From JAWMQL01 sp033283165 (GTDB lineage Bacteria; Pseudomonadota; Gammaproteobacteria; Pseudomonadales; Halieaceae), in the NCBI GenBank assembly GCA_033283165.1, contig JAWMQL010000008.1, positions 124,001 to 188,000 of the forward strand: 64,000 bases of DNA, read 5' to 3'. This document shows positions 35,286 to 43,731 of this stretch, one piece after another; position 1 is the first letter of the stretch; each line of letters begins with the position of its first letter. The notes under the pieces are model-generated. The model was given only the letters and a program-made list of their open reading frames with translations, ran no database searches and was not told where the DNA came from. Both the position numbers and the translations under genes were made by a program.

Positions 35286-36878
35286 ATGAAGCTGCCCATG
35301 TCCCAGCCCTATACCCCGAAAACCCTGCCCCAGGTCGTCGAAGAAGCCGCGGCCCGTTTCAGTGCGCGCACGGCCATTACCGATGGCGCGGTGGAGCTGA
35401 GTTACTGCGAGCTGGATCAGGCCCGGGTAGACGCCGGTCGGGCCTTCGTGGCCGCGGGCTTGCGGCACGGTGACCGGATTGCGATCTGGGCCCCCAATAT
35501 CTACCAGTGGATCATCGCCGCTATCGGTGCCCAGAGCGTGGGCGCGGTACTGGTGCCACTCAACACCCGGCTGAAGGGCGCGGAGGCTGCCTATATCCTG
35601 CGCGCCAGCGGCGCCAGGCTGTTGTTTACCGTGGCCGAGTTCCTCGGCACCCGGTACCCGCAACTGCTGGCAGGGGAAGAGCTCCCGGGGCTCGAGAGCA
35701 TCATCACCCTCGATGGCGATGCAGCCGGCTGTCGCAGCTGGAGGGATTTCCTGGCCGGGGGACAGGCGGTCGATGCGGCCGAGGTCTCGGCCCGGGCAGC
35801 AGCCCTGACCCCGGAAGACACGCTGGATATCCTGTTTACCTCCGGCACCACCGGCAACCCGAAGGGCGTGATTACCAGCCACGGCCAGAATATCCGTACC
35901 TTCGAGACCTGGAGCGCCACGGTTGGCCTGCGTGAAGATGACAATTACCTGATCATCAACCCCTTTTTCCACTCTTTCGGCTATAAGGCCGGTTGGCTGG
36001 CGTCCATGATTCGCGGCTGCCGGATGTTGCCGGTAAAAAGTTTTGACCTGGACCAGGTGCTGGAGCTGATCGCCCGCGAGCGTATTTCCATGATTCCGGG
36101 CCCGCCCACGATTTACCAATCCCTGCTGGCGCATCCGCGGCGTGATCAGTACGACCTGTCCAGCCTGCGCCTGGCGGTGACCGGTGCGGCGCCGGTGCCG
36201 GTCAGCCTGGTGGAGCAGATGCGCGGGGAACTGGGCTTCGAGGTGGTGGTGACGGCCTACGGCCTGACCGAGTCCTGCGGGGTGGTCTCCATCTGCCGCG
36301 CCGACGACAGTGCCGAACGCATCTCCCACAGCTCCGGCCGGGCCATGGACGGCGTGGAAATGAAGTGCGTGGACGGCGACGGTCGAGAGGTGACACCCGG
36401 TAGCGAAGGCGAGATCTGGTGCCGCGGATTCAACGTCATGCAGGGCTACCTGGACAATCCGGCGGAGACCGCGCGTGCGATTACCCCAGACGGCTGGTTG
36501 AAAACCGGTGACGTGGGCGTCATGGATGAAGCGGGATACGTCCGGATAACCGACCGCATCAAGGATATGTTTATCGTCGGGGGTTTTAACTGCTACCCGG
36601 CTGAAATCGAGAACAGCCTGTGCAGCCTGCCCGGTGTCGCCCGGGCGGCGGTAATCGGCGTGCCGGACGAGCGCATGGGTGAGGTCGCACGGGCCTACAT
36701 CGTCAGGGCCCCGGGCGCCGAACTGGACGAGGCCGCCGTCATCGCCTGGTCACGGGAGCGGATGGCTAACTACAAGGTGCCTCGTTCGGTGCGTTTCGTG
36801 GAGGAACTGCCCATGAACGCGGGCGGCAAAGTGTTGAAAAACGAATTGCGCCGTATGGCGGCGGAGGAAATCAGGTGA
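35286..36878 (+). CDS. fadD3: HIP-CoA ligase (FadD3/ScdA-type), first step of steroid C/D-ring breakdown
   Basis: 530 residues, ANL superfamily. Phosphate-binding loop TSGTTGNPKGV, then INPFFHSFGYKAGW, GPPTIYQSLLAHP, TAYGLTESCG, TGDVGVMDEAGYVRITDR and the C-terminal catalytic Lys in MNAGGKVLKNEL. Comparison from memory with mycobacterial FadD3 (IWSPN, NPFFHNFGYKAG, PGPPTIYQSLLDHP, DLSSLRFAVTGAA) gives a strong match. FadD3 activates HIP, the indanedione propionate left after removal of the side chain and rings A/B. The next gene overlaps by 4 nt and the ipd genes follow, which supports the call. Start ATG 35286; ATG 35298 is possible. Confidence 0.92.
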   Translation: MKLPMSQPYTPKTLPQVVEEAAARFSARTAITDGAVELSYCELDQARVDAGRAFVAAGLRHGDRIAIWAPNIYQWIIAAIGAQSVGAVLVPLNTRLKGAEAAYILRASGARLLFTVAEFLGTRYPQLLAGEELPGLESIITLDGDAAGCRSWRDFLAGGQAVDAAEVSARAAALTPEDTLDILFTSGTTGNPKGVITSHGQNIRTFETWSATVGLREDDNYLIINPFFHSFGYKAGWLASMIRGCRMLPVKSFDLDQVLELIARERISMIPGPPTIYQSLLAHPRRDQYDLSSLRLAVTGAAPVPVSLVEQMRGELGFEVVVTAYGLTESCGVVSICRADDSAERISHSSGRAMDGVEMKCVDGDGREVTPGSEGEIWCRGFNVMQGYLDNPAETARAITPDGWLKTGDVGVMDEAGYVRITDRIKDMFIVGGFNCYPAEIENSLCSLPGVARAAVIGVPDERMGEVARAYIVRAPGAELDEAAVIAWSRERMANYKVPRSVRFVEELPMNAGGKVLKNELRRMAAEEIR

Positions 36879-37375
36879 TCCAGGTCGCCGCCGAAGCTCA
36901 GCGCTCTACCGTGATCGAGCTGGACGACATCGACAACGCGATTATCGAGCTATTGCGTCGGGATGGTCGTCTGCCTTACCGGGCCATTGCACGTGAACTC
37001 GGGTTGACCGAGGTGACCGTGCGCTCCAGGGTAAGACGCCTGGAAGAATCCAACACGATGCGGGTGGTCGCGGTGACCGATATTGCCGCAGCTGGTTACG
37101 ACTTCCTGCTGGCAGTCGGCATACAGGTGGAGGGGCGCGCGCCGGAGGCGGTAGCCCGGGACCTGGCGGTTATGCAGGAGGTGTTCTCGGTCAACGTGGT
37201 TGTAGGTACGCAGGATCTCGAGGCGTTGGTCGTTGCGGAGGATCAGCAGGCCCTGGGAGAGCTGTTATATGGCCGTCTTGCCGCTGTCGACGGTGTCCGT
37301 CGGCTGACCCCGGCGCTGGCGGTGGATGTGCTGAAAAACCAGCCGGACTGGGTACCTTTCCATGAGCCGGCGTAG
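36875..37375 (+). CDS. Lrp/AsnC-family transcriptional regulator, first of a pair
   Basis: 166 residues from a GTG overlapping the ligase stop (GTGA). The N-terminal helix-turn-helix is IDNAIIELLRRDGRLPYRAIARELGLTEVTVRSRVRRLEE; the C-terminal half is a RAM-like ligand/oligomer domain (FLLAVGIQVEGR, VFSVNVVVGTQDLEALVV). Family members bind DNA as dimers to octamers and respond to small ligands. Overlap with the second regulator by 14 nt and position after the first catabolic gene suggest control of this operon, perhaps through the inverted repeat at 35194-35223. In actinobacteria the same pathway is controlled by the TetR protein KstR2, absent here. Confidence 0.9.
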   Translation: MIQVAAEAQRSTVIELDDIDNAIIELLRRDGRLPYRAIARELGLTEVTVRSRVRRLEESNTMRVVAVTDIAAAGYDFLLAVGIQVEGRAPEAVARDLAVMQEVFSVNVVVGTQDLEALVVAEDQQALGELLYGRLAAVDGVRRLTPALAVDVLKNQPDWVPFHEPA

Positions 37376-37829
37376 GCTGGATGGCATGGAACGGGCTATC
37401 GTCGAGCGCCTGTCGCTGGACGCCCGCCTCAGTAACCGGCAGATCGCCGATGAACTGGGGGTCACCGAGGGAACGGTGCGGGCGCGGATCAAGCGACTGG
37501 AAGAGGAGAAACTCATTCGCCTGACCGCGGTGACCAACATCGATCGCTTCCGTGATGCCGCGCTGGCCTACATATGGATAGAAGTAGAGCGCTCCGCGCA
37601 GGCGCGCGCGGTGGCCATGGCGCTGGCCGCTATTCCGGAACTGGGATTCGTGGGCGTGATGATGGGCCGTTCCGATATCCTGGCGATCACGATGGTGCGC
37701 AATACCGAGCACCTGGCAGAGTTCGTGCACAGCCGTATCAGTTCCGTCCCGGGGGTGCGCCGTACCGAGAGCACCCTGGGAGTGAATTTTGTGAAACACG
37801 ACTACCGCATGGCGCGGATAGTCAGCTGA
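37362..37829 (+). CDS. Lrp/AsnC-family transcriptional regulator, second of a pair
   Basis: 155 residues. Helix-turn-helix: MERAIVERLSLDARLSNRQIADELGVTEGTVRARIKRLEEE; C-terminal RAM-like domain: ALAYIWIEVERSAQARAVAMALAAI, LGFVGVMMGRSDILAITMV. It starts inside the preceding regulator gene (14-nt overlap), so the two are made together and could form mixed oligomers. The DNA-recognition helices are similar to each other (LTEVTVRSRVRRLEE and VTEGTVRARIKRLEE), which would allow shared sites. The ipdA gene follows after 16 nt. Confidence 0.9.
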   Translation: MSRRRLDGMERAIVERLSLDARLSNRQIADELGVTEGTVRARIKRLEEEKLIRLTAVTNIDRFRDAALAYIWIEVERSAQARAVAMALAAIPELGFVGVMMGRSDILAITMVRNTEHLAEFVHSRISSVPGVRRTESTLGVNFVKHDYRMARIVS

Positions 37830-37845
37830 TGAAAAGGAGTCCAGC

Positions 37846-38718
37846 ATGGACAAGCGAATGACCGCGGCTGAGGTCGTGGCACAATTGCGGGATGGCATGA
37901 CCCTGGGGATTGGGGGCTGGGGGCCGCGGCGCAAGCCCATGGCGCTGGTGCGCGAAATCCTCCGCTCTGATCTCAGGGACCTGACCGTGGTGGCCTACGG
38001 TGGCGCGGACGTGGGTATGCTCTGTGCTGCGGGCAAGGTGAAGAAAGTGGTGTTCGCCTTCGTTTCACTGGACTTTATTCCGCTGGAACCCTACTTCCGC
38101 CAGGCGCGCCAGTCGGGCGCCATCGAGGTGATGGAAGTCGACGAGGGCATGATGCTGCTCGGTCTGCGGGCGGCAGCCTGGGGCCTGCCGTTCATTCCCA
38201 CCCAGGTGGGACTGGGCACGGACATCATTGCCCACAATCCGGACCTCAAGGTCATAGACAGTCCCTACGACGACAAGGAATGGGTGGCCATGCCGGCTTT
38301 GCGCCTGGACGCCTCCCTGATTCACGTGGATCGCGCCGACGCGCGCGGTGTATGCCAGATAGCCGGCCCCGATCACTACATGGACGACTGGTTTGCGCGC
38401 GCCGCGCAGCAGACTTTTGTCAGTTGTGACGAACTGGTGGAGACCAGTTATTTCCACAATCCGGAGCAGGCCCGCCTGGTTCACTGGGAACGCTCCGATA
38501 CCACCGGCGTGGTCCATATCCCCGGCGGCGCCCACCCCAGTTCCTGCAACCCGCTGTACGGTTTTGACGTGCCGCATTTCAAGGCCTACACCGCTTCGGC
38601 TAAAGACGGGGGCATCGACGCCTACCTGCAGCAGTACCTCGGCGCCAGCGAGGAGGAATACCAGCAGAACGTCGGCGGCCTGGACGCCATCCGGGCGATC
38701 GAACTGCCCACCTATTGA
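37846..38718 (+). CDS. ipdA: COCHEA-CoA hydrolase alpha subunit (IpdA/ScdL1), CoA-transferase fold
   Basis: 290 residues with AAGGAG ahead of the ATG. Class I CoA-transferase fold. Strong agreement, from memory, with mycobacterial IpdA: GMTLGIGGWGPRRKPMALVREILRSD, DLTVVAYGG, LCAAGKVKKV, FVSLDFIP, SGAIEVMEVDEGM, AMPALRLDA. IpdA with IpdB opens the last steroid ring by a hydrolytic, retro-Claisen-like reaction rather than by CoA transfer. The beta subunit gene follows after 18 nt. Confidence 0.93.
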   Translation: MDKRMTAAEVVAQLRDGMTLGIGGWGPRRKPMALVREILRSDLRDLTVVAYGGADVGMLCAAGKVKKVVFAFVSLDFIPLEPYFRQARQSGAIEVMEVDEGMMLLGLRAAAWGLPFIPTQVGLGTDIIAHNPDLKVIDSPYDDKEWVAMPALRLDASLIHVDRADARGVCQIAGPDHYMDDWFARAAQQTFVSCDELVETSYFHNPEQARLVHWERSDTTGVVHIPGGAHPSSCNPLYGFDVPHFKAYTASAKDGGIDAYLQQYLGASEEEYQQNVGGLDAIRAIELPTY

Positions 38719-38736
38719 GCGCGAGGAAATCTGAAC

Positions 38737-39585
38737 ATGAACACTGCAGCTACTGAATACAGCCTCGCGGAATTGTGCATCGTCGCCTGCGCCGAGGCCT
38801 TTCGCGGCGATGGTGAGGTGCTGGCCACCGGCATCGGCGTGATCCCGCGTCTGGCTGCCAGCCTGGCGATGAAAACCTTCGAGCCGGACCTGATGATGAC
38901 CGATTCCGAGGCCTGGATGCTCAGCGAGCCCAACCCGCTCGGCCGGCGCAGCGCCGATCACGTGCCGGCTCGCGAGACCTGGATGGGGTTTTCCCGGATT
39001 TTCGATAATGTCTGGAGCGGCAAGCGCCACGCCATGCTGGGCCCGACCCAGATCGACCGCTTCGGGCAATCCAATACCAGTGCCCTGGGGGGAACCTATC
39101 GGCAACCCAAGGTGATGATGCTGGGTGCCCGCGGTTTTCCCGGCAACTCCATCTCTCACCCCAACAGCTTTTTCGTGCCGGCACACAACAACCGGGTATT
39201 CATGGAGGGCGAGTGCGACTTCGTCTCTTCTATCGGCTACAACCCGGCGCGCCTGCCCAAAGGGCACAGCCTTGACGACATCGATATCCGGCGCGTCATC
39301 ACCGACCTGTGCGTGATGGACTTCGGCGGGCCCGGACACCAGATTCGACTCCTCTCCCTGCACCCCGGTGTCACTGTGGAACAGGTGCAGGAAAATACCG
39401 GCTACCCGGTGCACGTTCCGAACGCCGTGCCGACCACACCGGCACCGACCACGGAGCAACTTTCCATCATCGCCGCGCTGGATCCCCATAACCAGCGCGC
39501 TCACCAGATCAAGGACAATCCATCCGGGGTCCGGCCATCCGGGGTCCGGCCATCCGGGGTCCGGCCACCCGGGGGGGCGGGCTGA
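38737..39585 (+). CDS. ipdB: COCHEA-CoA hydrolase beta subunit (IpdB/ScdL2)
   Basis: 282 residues. Partner of IpdA: SLAELCIVACAEAFRGDGEVLATGIGVIPRLAASLA, FEPDLMMTDSEAWM, GRRSADHVPARETWMGFSRIFDNVWSGKRHAMLGPTQID, FGQSNTSALG, ARGFPGNSISHPNSFFV. The body ends near HNQRAHQIKDNP; the last ~18 residues are a simple PSGVR repeat encoded by a 15-bp tandem repeat and look like an accretion, not part of the family fold. The stop is 4 nt before the next start. Confidence 0.93.
   Translation: MNTAATEYSLAELCIVACAEAFRGDGEVLATGIGVIPRLAASLAMKTFEPDLMMTDSEAWMLSEPNPLGRRSADHVPARETWMGFSRIFDNVWSGKRHAMLGPTQIDRFGQSNTSALGGTYRQPKVMMLGARGFPGNSISHPNSFFVPAHNNRVFMEGECDFVSSIGYNPARLPKGHSLDDIDIRRVITDLCVMDFGGPGHQIRLLSLHPGVTVEQVQENTGYPVHVPNAVPTTPAPTTEQLSIIAALDPHNQRAHQIKDNPSGVRPSGVRPSGVRPPGGAG
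39520..39564 (+). repeat. Three 15-bp tandem repeats at the 3' end of ipdB
   Basis: CCATCCGGGGTCCGG occurs three times in perfect tandem (39520-39534, 39535-39549, 39550-39564), followed by a degraded GC-rich fourth copy up to about 39581. It codes PSGVR units in frame. The array sits directly before the ipdC ribosome-binding region. Confidence 0.95.
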
Positions 39586-39589
39586 CGCC

Positions 39590-40666
39590 ATGGGCATGCT
39601 CGATACACGCCTGACCGAAACGCTCGGTTGCCGTTATCCCATCGTGCAAACTGCCATGGGCTGGGTGGCTGACCCGATCCTCGTGGCGGGCAGCTGCAAT
39701 GCGGGCGGTTTCGGTTTCCTGGCGGGGGCCACCATCCCGGCCGACGAGATGGAGCGGGACATCCTCCGTGTGAAAGAACTTACCGACCAACCATTCGGGG
39801 TTAACTTTCACATGTACCAGCCTAACGCGGCAGATATCGTCGACATGGTCATTCGGCACGGGGTGAAAGCGGTGAGCTATTCCCGCTCACCGGGGCCTGA
39901 ATTTATCGGCCAGTTGAAGGCAGCGGGTGTGGTGTGCATGCCCACCGTGGGATTGCCCAAACACGCTATCAAGGCGGTTGAACTCGGCGCGGACGTGGTC
40001 ACCGTGCAGGGCGGGGAAGGCGGTGGACACACCGGCGCTGTTCCCACCACCCTGTTGATTCCGCAGGTGGTAGATGCCGTGGGCGACAAGGTGCCGGTTG
40101 TGGCAGCGGGCGGCTTCAAGGACGGCCGCGGCCTGCTGGCTGCGCTGTCCTGGGGCGCCGACGGTATCGCCATGGGTACCCGGTTCCTGATGACCAGGGA
40201 GAGCCCGGTCCCCCGCGCCACCCTGCAGCGCTACCTGGACTGCAACAACCCGGGCGAGATCATTGTATCGAAAGCCATGGACGGGTTGCCCCAGCGCATG
40301 ATCATGAACGAGCTGCTGGCCGACCTGGAACGCGCGGGAACTTGCCGAAAGTTGCTGATCGCAGTGCGTAACGGTCTTGCCTTCCGTCGGCACACGGGTG
40401 CTTCGGTGTTTGGCCTGCTCAAGTCGGCGCTCGCCATGAGCCGTGACGACGAGATGACCGCGGCCCAGGCCATCATGTCCGCCAATGCGCCCATGATCAT
40501 CCAGAAAGCCATGGTCGAGGGCCAACCCGCCGAGGGCGTGCTGCCGTCGGGACAGGTGGCGGGCGTGATCGACGAACTGCTCACCTGTGAAGACCTGATT
40601 CAATCCATCGTCAGCGAGGCGGAACAGCGCCTCAGGCTGCTGGCCCTGCGCGTGCAGGAGAACTGA
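39590..40666 (+). CDS. ipdC: IpdC/ScdK-type flavin oxidoreductase (nitronate monooxygenase-like)
   Basis: 358 residues from ATG 39590; the frame is open further upstream but inside ipdB. TIM-barrel flavoprotein of the nitronate monooxygenase/2-nitropropane dioxygenase family: RYPIVQTAMGWVADPILVAGSCNAGGFGFL, FGVNFHMYQP, ADVVTVQGGEGGGHTGAV, VVAAGGFKDGRGLLAALSWGADGIAMGTRF. In Mycobacterium IpdC is needed for HIP breakdown before ring opening. Upstream sequence is extremely G-rich (GGGGGGGCGGG), which may serve as the ribosome site. Ten nt to echA20. Confidence 0.9.
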   Translation: MGMLDTRLTETLGCRYPIVQTAMGWVADPILVAGSCNAGGFGFLAGATIPADEMERDILRVKELTDQPFGVNFHMYQPNAADIVDMVIRHGVKAVSYSRSPGPEFIGQLKAAGVVCMPTVGLPKHAIKAVELGADVVTVQGGEGGGHTGAVPTTLLIPQVVDAVGDKVPVVAAGGFKDGRGLLAALSWGADGIAMGTRFLMTRESPVPRATLQRYLDCNNPGEIIVSKAMDGLPQRMIMNELLADLERAGTCRKLLIAVRNGLAFRRHTGASVFGLLKSALAMSRDDEMTAAQAIMSANAPMIIQKAMVEGQPAEGVLPSGQVAGVIDELLTCEDLIQSIVSEAEQRLRLLALRVQEN

Positions 40667-40676
40667 GGACAACGCC

Positions 40677-41432
40677 ATGTCAAAACCTTTCAGGACTACC
40701 ATCGACGAGAACGGTGTCGCGGAAATGATTCTCGACCACCCGCCGGTGAACGCCTTCGACAGTGACGGCTGGTTTGCTATCGCCGCCGAGATTGATGCGC
40801 TGGGTGCCAATGAGACCGTCCGGGTCATTATCATCGCGGCGGCAGGCAAGGGTTTTTGCGCCGGGGTCGATATCAAGGAACTGGCGGCGGATTCCAGCAA
40901 GATCGTGGACGTCAACAAGGGTAATTACGAGACCTTTCGTGCCATTCACCGTAATCCGAGGCCCGTTATCGTGGCGCTGCACAGCTTCGTACTGGGTGGC
41001 GGGATCGGCATGGCTGGCGCGGCCGACATTATCCTGTGTTCTGACTGCACCCGCTTCGGCGTGCCGGAGATTGACCGCGGCGCCATGGGCGGCGGTGCGC
41101 ATCTGCAGCGCATGTTCCCGGTACAGAAGGTGCGTTACATGTATTTCACCGGGGAATTCATCGACGCTGAGGAGGCCTACCGTCTCGGTGCGGTAGAGCG
41201 GGTGGTGCCGCGAGAGGAGTTGTTGCCGGCGGCGCGCGAGATCGCGGCGAAGATAGCCGCGAAATCTCCCGCCATGGTCAAGCTTGCCAAGGAGGCACTG
41301 AGCGGCATCGAGGACGGTAACCTGGAGGACAAGTACCGCTGGGAGCAGGGCTTTACCCTGGAAGCCTATACCCAGGGAGACTCGCAGGAATCCCGCGACG
41401 CCTTCGTCGAAAAACGCGATGTAAATTTTTGA
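40677..41432 (+). CDS. echA20: EchA20-type crotonase (steroid D-ring hydrolase)
   Basis: 251 residues; GAGGA precedes the ATG. Crotonase fold with DHPPVNAFDSDGWFAIA, GKGFCAGVDIKEL, GFVLGGGIGMAGAADIIL-like HSFVLGGGIGMAGAADIIL, FGVPEIDRGAMGGGAHLQRM and YRWEQGFTLE at the end. The layout agrees with mycobacterial EchA20, which hydrolyses the D ring of the bicyclic CoA intermediate ahead of IpdAB. Followed by a short palindrome (TTGCCC/GGGCAA, 41437-41452) before the acyl-CoA dehydrogenase gene. Confidence 0.9.
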   Translation: MSKPFRTTIDENGVAEMILDHPPVNAFDSDGWFAIAAEIDALGANETVRVIIIAAAGKGFCAGVDIKELAADSSKIVDVNKGNYETFRAIHRNPRPVIVALHSFVLGGGIGMAGAADIILCSDCTRFGVPEIDRGAMGGGAHLQRMFPVQKVRYMYFTGEFIDAEEAYRLGAVERVVPREELLPAAREIAAKIAAKSPAMVKLAKEALSGIEDGNLEDKYRWEQGFTLEAYTQGDSQESRDAFVEKRDVNF

Positions 41433-41466
41433 ATTATTGCCCCCCGGGGCAAGAAGAGAATACTTT

Positions 41467-42633
41467 ATGGATCTAACTTTTACCCCAGACCAGCGGACAT
41501 TCCGTGAGGAGATTCGCAGCTGGCTGGCGGCCAATGTGCCGGACCAGCCGCTGCAGACCTTCGACACCGAGGAGGGCTTCCGGCAGCACCGCGCCTGGGA
41601 GGCGAAACTGAACGAGGGCCGCTGGGGCATGGTGACCTGGCCCGAAGAACTGGGCGGCCGGGGCTGCGACCTGATCCAGTGGCTGATTTTCGAGGAAGAG
41701 TATTACCGGGCGCGCGCCCCCCTGCGGGTCAACCAGAACGGTATATTCCTGCTCGGCCCGACCCTGATGGAGTACGGCACCGAGGAGCAGAAGGCGCGTA
41801 TCCTGCCCAAAATGGCCAACGGTGAAGAGGTCTGGGCCCAGGGCTGGTCCGAACCCAACGCCGGTTCGGATATGGCGGCCATACGTTCCACAGCGCGTCT
41901 GGAGGGCGACAAATACATCATCAATGGCCAGAAGACCTGGTCCACCCGCGCGGTATGGGCCGACTGGTGTTTCGGCATGTTCCGCACCGACCCGGAGTCC
42001 TCCCGTCACCACGGCCTGACCTTTATCCTGGTGCCCCTGGACAGCCCGGGTATCACCGTGCGGCCCATTCCGCAGCTGGATGGCCTGCCTGGCTTTGCGG
42101 AAATCTTTTTCGACAATGTCGAGGTCGCGGTGGAAAACCGCCTGGGAGAAGAAGGCGCCGGTTGGCGCGTGGCGATGGCGACGGCGGGATTCGAGCGCGG
42201 CCTGATGCTGCGTTCGCCGGCCCGCTTCCAGGAGACCGCGCGCCGGCTGGTGGAACTGTACACCGCAAACCACGTCACTGCCGATGCCGACCCGGCCATC
42301 CGGGACGCAGTGCTGCGCGCTTGGATGGATGCGGAGAGCTATTGCCTCACCACGTACCAGACCGCCTGCCGGCTGGACCAGGGCGGCAAGATCGGCCCGG
42401 AGTCCTCCACCAACAAAATCTTCTGGTCGGAACTGGACCAGGCCATGCACGCCACCGCCATGAGTATTCTCGGGGCGCGGGCGGAGTTGCTGCCCCACGC
42501 CCCCGACGCGGCCGGGGTCGGCAACTGGCTGGATGGCTGGCTGTTCGCCCAGTCGGGGCCGATCTACGCGGGCACCAATGAGGTCCAGCGCAATATCATC
42601 GCCGAGCGCATGCTGGGCATGCCGAGGAAATAG
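41467..42633 (+). CDS. Acyl-CoA dehydrogenase, catalytic-type subunit of pair 1
   Basis: 388 residues from ATG 41467 (a possible ATG at 41437 lies in the palindrome and is unlikely). Typical order: N-helical domain, AQGWSEPNAGSDMAA (flavin/substrate), NGQKTWSTRAVWADW, then C-helical domain. The Glu used by medium-chain enzymes (YEGT near the C-terminus) is replaced: YAGTNEVQRNIIAERMLG. A Glu in GFERGLM lies where isovaleryl- and long-chain enzymes place theirs, so this subunit probably supplies the base. Its neighbour lacks both, as expected for an alpha2-beta2 steroid dehydrogenase. In Mycobacterium FadE31/FadE32 are the likely counterparts. Confidence 0.9.
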   Translation: MDLTFTPDQRTFREEIRSWLAANVPDQPLQTFDTEEGFRQHRAWEAKLNEGRWGMVTWPEELGGRGCDLIQWLIFEEEYYRARAPLRVNQNGIFLLGPTLMEYGTEEQKARILPKMANGEEVWAQGWSEPNAGSDMAAIRSTARLEGDKYIINGQKTWSTRAVWADWCFGMFRTDPESSRHHGLTFILVPLDSPGITVRPIPQLDGLPGFAEIFFDNVEVAVENRLGEEGAGWRVAMATAGFERGLMLRSPARFQETARRLVELYTANHVTADADPAIRDAVLRAWMDAESYCLTTYQTACRLDQGGKIGPESSTNKIFWSELDQAMHATAMSILGARAELLPHAPDAAGVGNWLDGWLFAQSGPIYAGTNEVQRNIIAERMLGMPRK

Positions 42634-42636
42634 GCC

Positions 42637-43683
42637 ATGGATTTTACTTTCAGCGAAGACCAGTTGCTATTCCAGGAGTCGGTGCGGGATTTCCTGGTTA
42701 ACGAAGTCACCACAGAGCGTATCCGTCGTTCCTGGGAATCCGACAGCGGCCGCGAAGACGCGCTGTGGACGCAGCTCGCGGACCTGGGTCTCACCGGCAT
42801 GACCGTGCCGGAGGAGCACGGCGGCCTGGGAATGAACGCGATCGATTTCGTGCTGCTGGCAGAGGAGTGCGGTTACGTGGCGTTGCCGGAACCGCTGGTG
42901 CATACAGCCCTGGTGGCGGTGCCAACCCTGGCTGCACTGGGTGGCGAACTCGCGTGCCAGTGGCTGCCGCGAGTGGCCGCAGGAGAGGCGAAGGTCGTCC
43001 TCGGCCTGGAGCGCAACCTGCTGGTGGAGGACGCCCATGTTGCCGACCTGCTATTGCTGGAACGCGGTGGCGACCTCTACGCCCTGGCGCCGGGTCAGGT
43101 CAGCCTGCGTTACAACGAGTCGGTAGATCCCTCACGGAAACTGTTCGCGGTGGAGTTCGAAGCGGAACTCGCACCTGTGGCCAGCGGCGCTGAGGCTTCC
43201 CCGTTGTTGGCGGCGGCATTGAACGGCGGTGCCCTGGGCTGTGCTGCGCAGGCACTGGGTCTGTCCCGACGCATGACCGACATGTCGGTCCGGTACACCA
43301 GTGAGCGGCAGCAATTCGGCCAGCCAATCGGCGCGTTCCAGGCGGTCAAGCACCATATGGCCAATGTGGCGGTGCGTACCGAGTATGCCAGGGCGCCGGT
43401 ATACCGCGCGGCCTATGCGGTGGCAAACGACCAGGCCAACGCGGCCCTGGCGGTATCCCACGCCAAGCTCGTGGCGTGCGAGGCCGCCAACCTCGCGGCG
43501 AAGAATTCCATCCAGGTGCATGGCGCGATGGGCTACACCTGGGAAGTGGACCTGCACCTGTTTATGAAAAAAGCCTGGGCCCTGGCCAACACCTGGGGTG
43601 ATGCCGGCTTCCACAAGTCGCGGGTCGGGGACGAAATTTTTGCTGACGGCGCCGCCCTGGGGGCTGGCGCTACGTTTAACTAA
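42637..43683 (+). CDS. Acyl-CoA dehydrogenase, non-catalytic-type subunit of pair 1
   Basis: 348 residues, starting 3 nt after its partner. FSEDQLLFQESVRDFLVNE begins the helical domain; LTGMTVPEEHGGLGMNAIDFVLLAEE is conserved. The middle domain is shortened. The C-terminal domain keeps FAD-site residues SERQQFGQPIGAFQAVKHHMANV and VHGAMGYTWEVDLHLFMKKAW. No Glu is seen at either known catalytic position (ALNGGALG, YTWEVDL), suggesting a structural or FAD-holding partner in a heteromer. A palindromic repeat follows before the thiolase gene. Confidence 0.88.
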   Translation: MDFTFSEDQLLFQESVRDFLVNEVTTERIRRSWESDSGREDALWTQLADLGLTGMTVPEEHGGLGMNAIDFVLLAEECGYVALPEPLVHTALVAVPTLAALGGELACQWLPRVAAGEAKVVLGLERNLLVEDAHVADLLLLERGGDLYALAPGQVSLRYNESVDPSRKLFAVEFEAELAPVASGAEASPLLAAALNGGALGCAAQALGLSRRMTDMSVRYTSERQQFGQPIGAFQAVKHHMANVAVRTEYARAPVYRAAYAVANDQANAALAVSHAKLVACEAANLAAKNSIQVHGAMGYTWEVDLHLFMKKAWALANTWGDAGFHKSRVGDEIFADGAALGAGATFN

Positions 43684-43685
43684 CC

Positions 43686-43711
43686 GTCATTCCCGCCTGC
43701 GCGGGGATGAC
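43686..43711. repeat. REP-like palindrome between dehydrogenase and fadA6
   Basis: GTCATTCCCGC-CTGC-GCGGGGATGAC, an 11-bp stem with one mismatch. CCTGCGCGGGGATGACGA is shared exactly with the element at 45814-45859. This is a common dispersed intergenic palindrome type in proteobacteria. It ends 20 nt before the fadA6 start codon. Confidence 0.85.
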
Positions 43712-43731
43712 GATACCAAGGAGAAAATTCA

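Noticed and set aside
38065..39597. 510-residue minus-strand open frame
   Set aside because: Antisense of ipdA and ipdB, which match known families over their full length.
41437..41452. Intrinsic terminator between echA20 and the dehydrogenase gene
   Set aside because: The TTGCCC/GGGCAA hairpin has no following T-run, and the next gene has a normal ribosome site, so read-through is likely.
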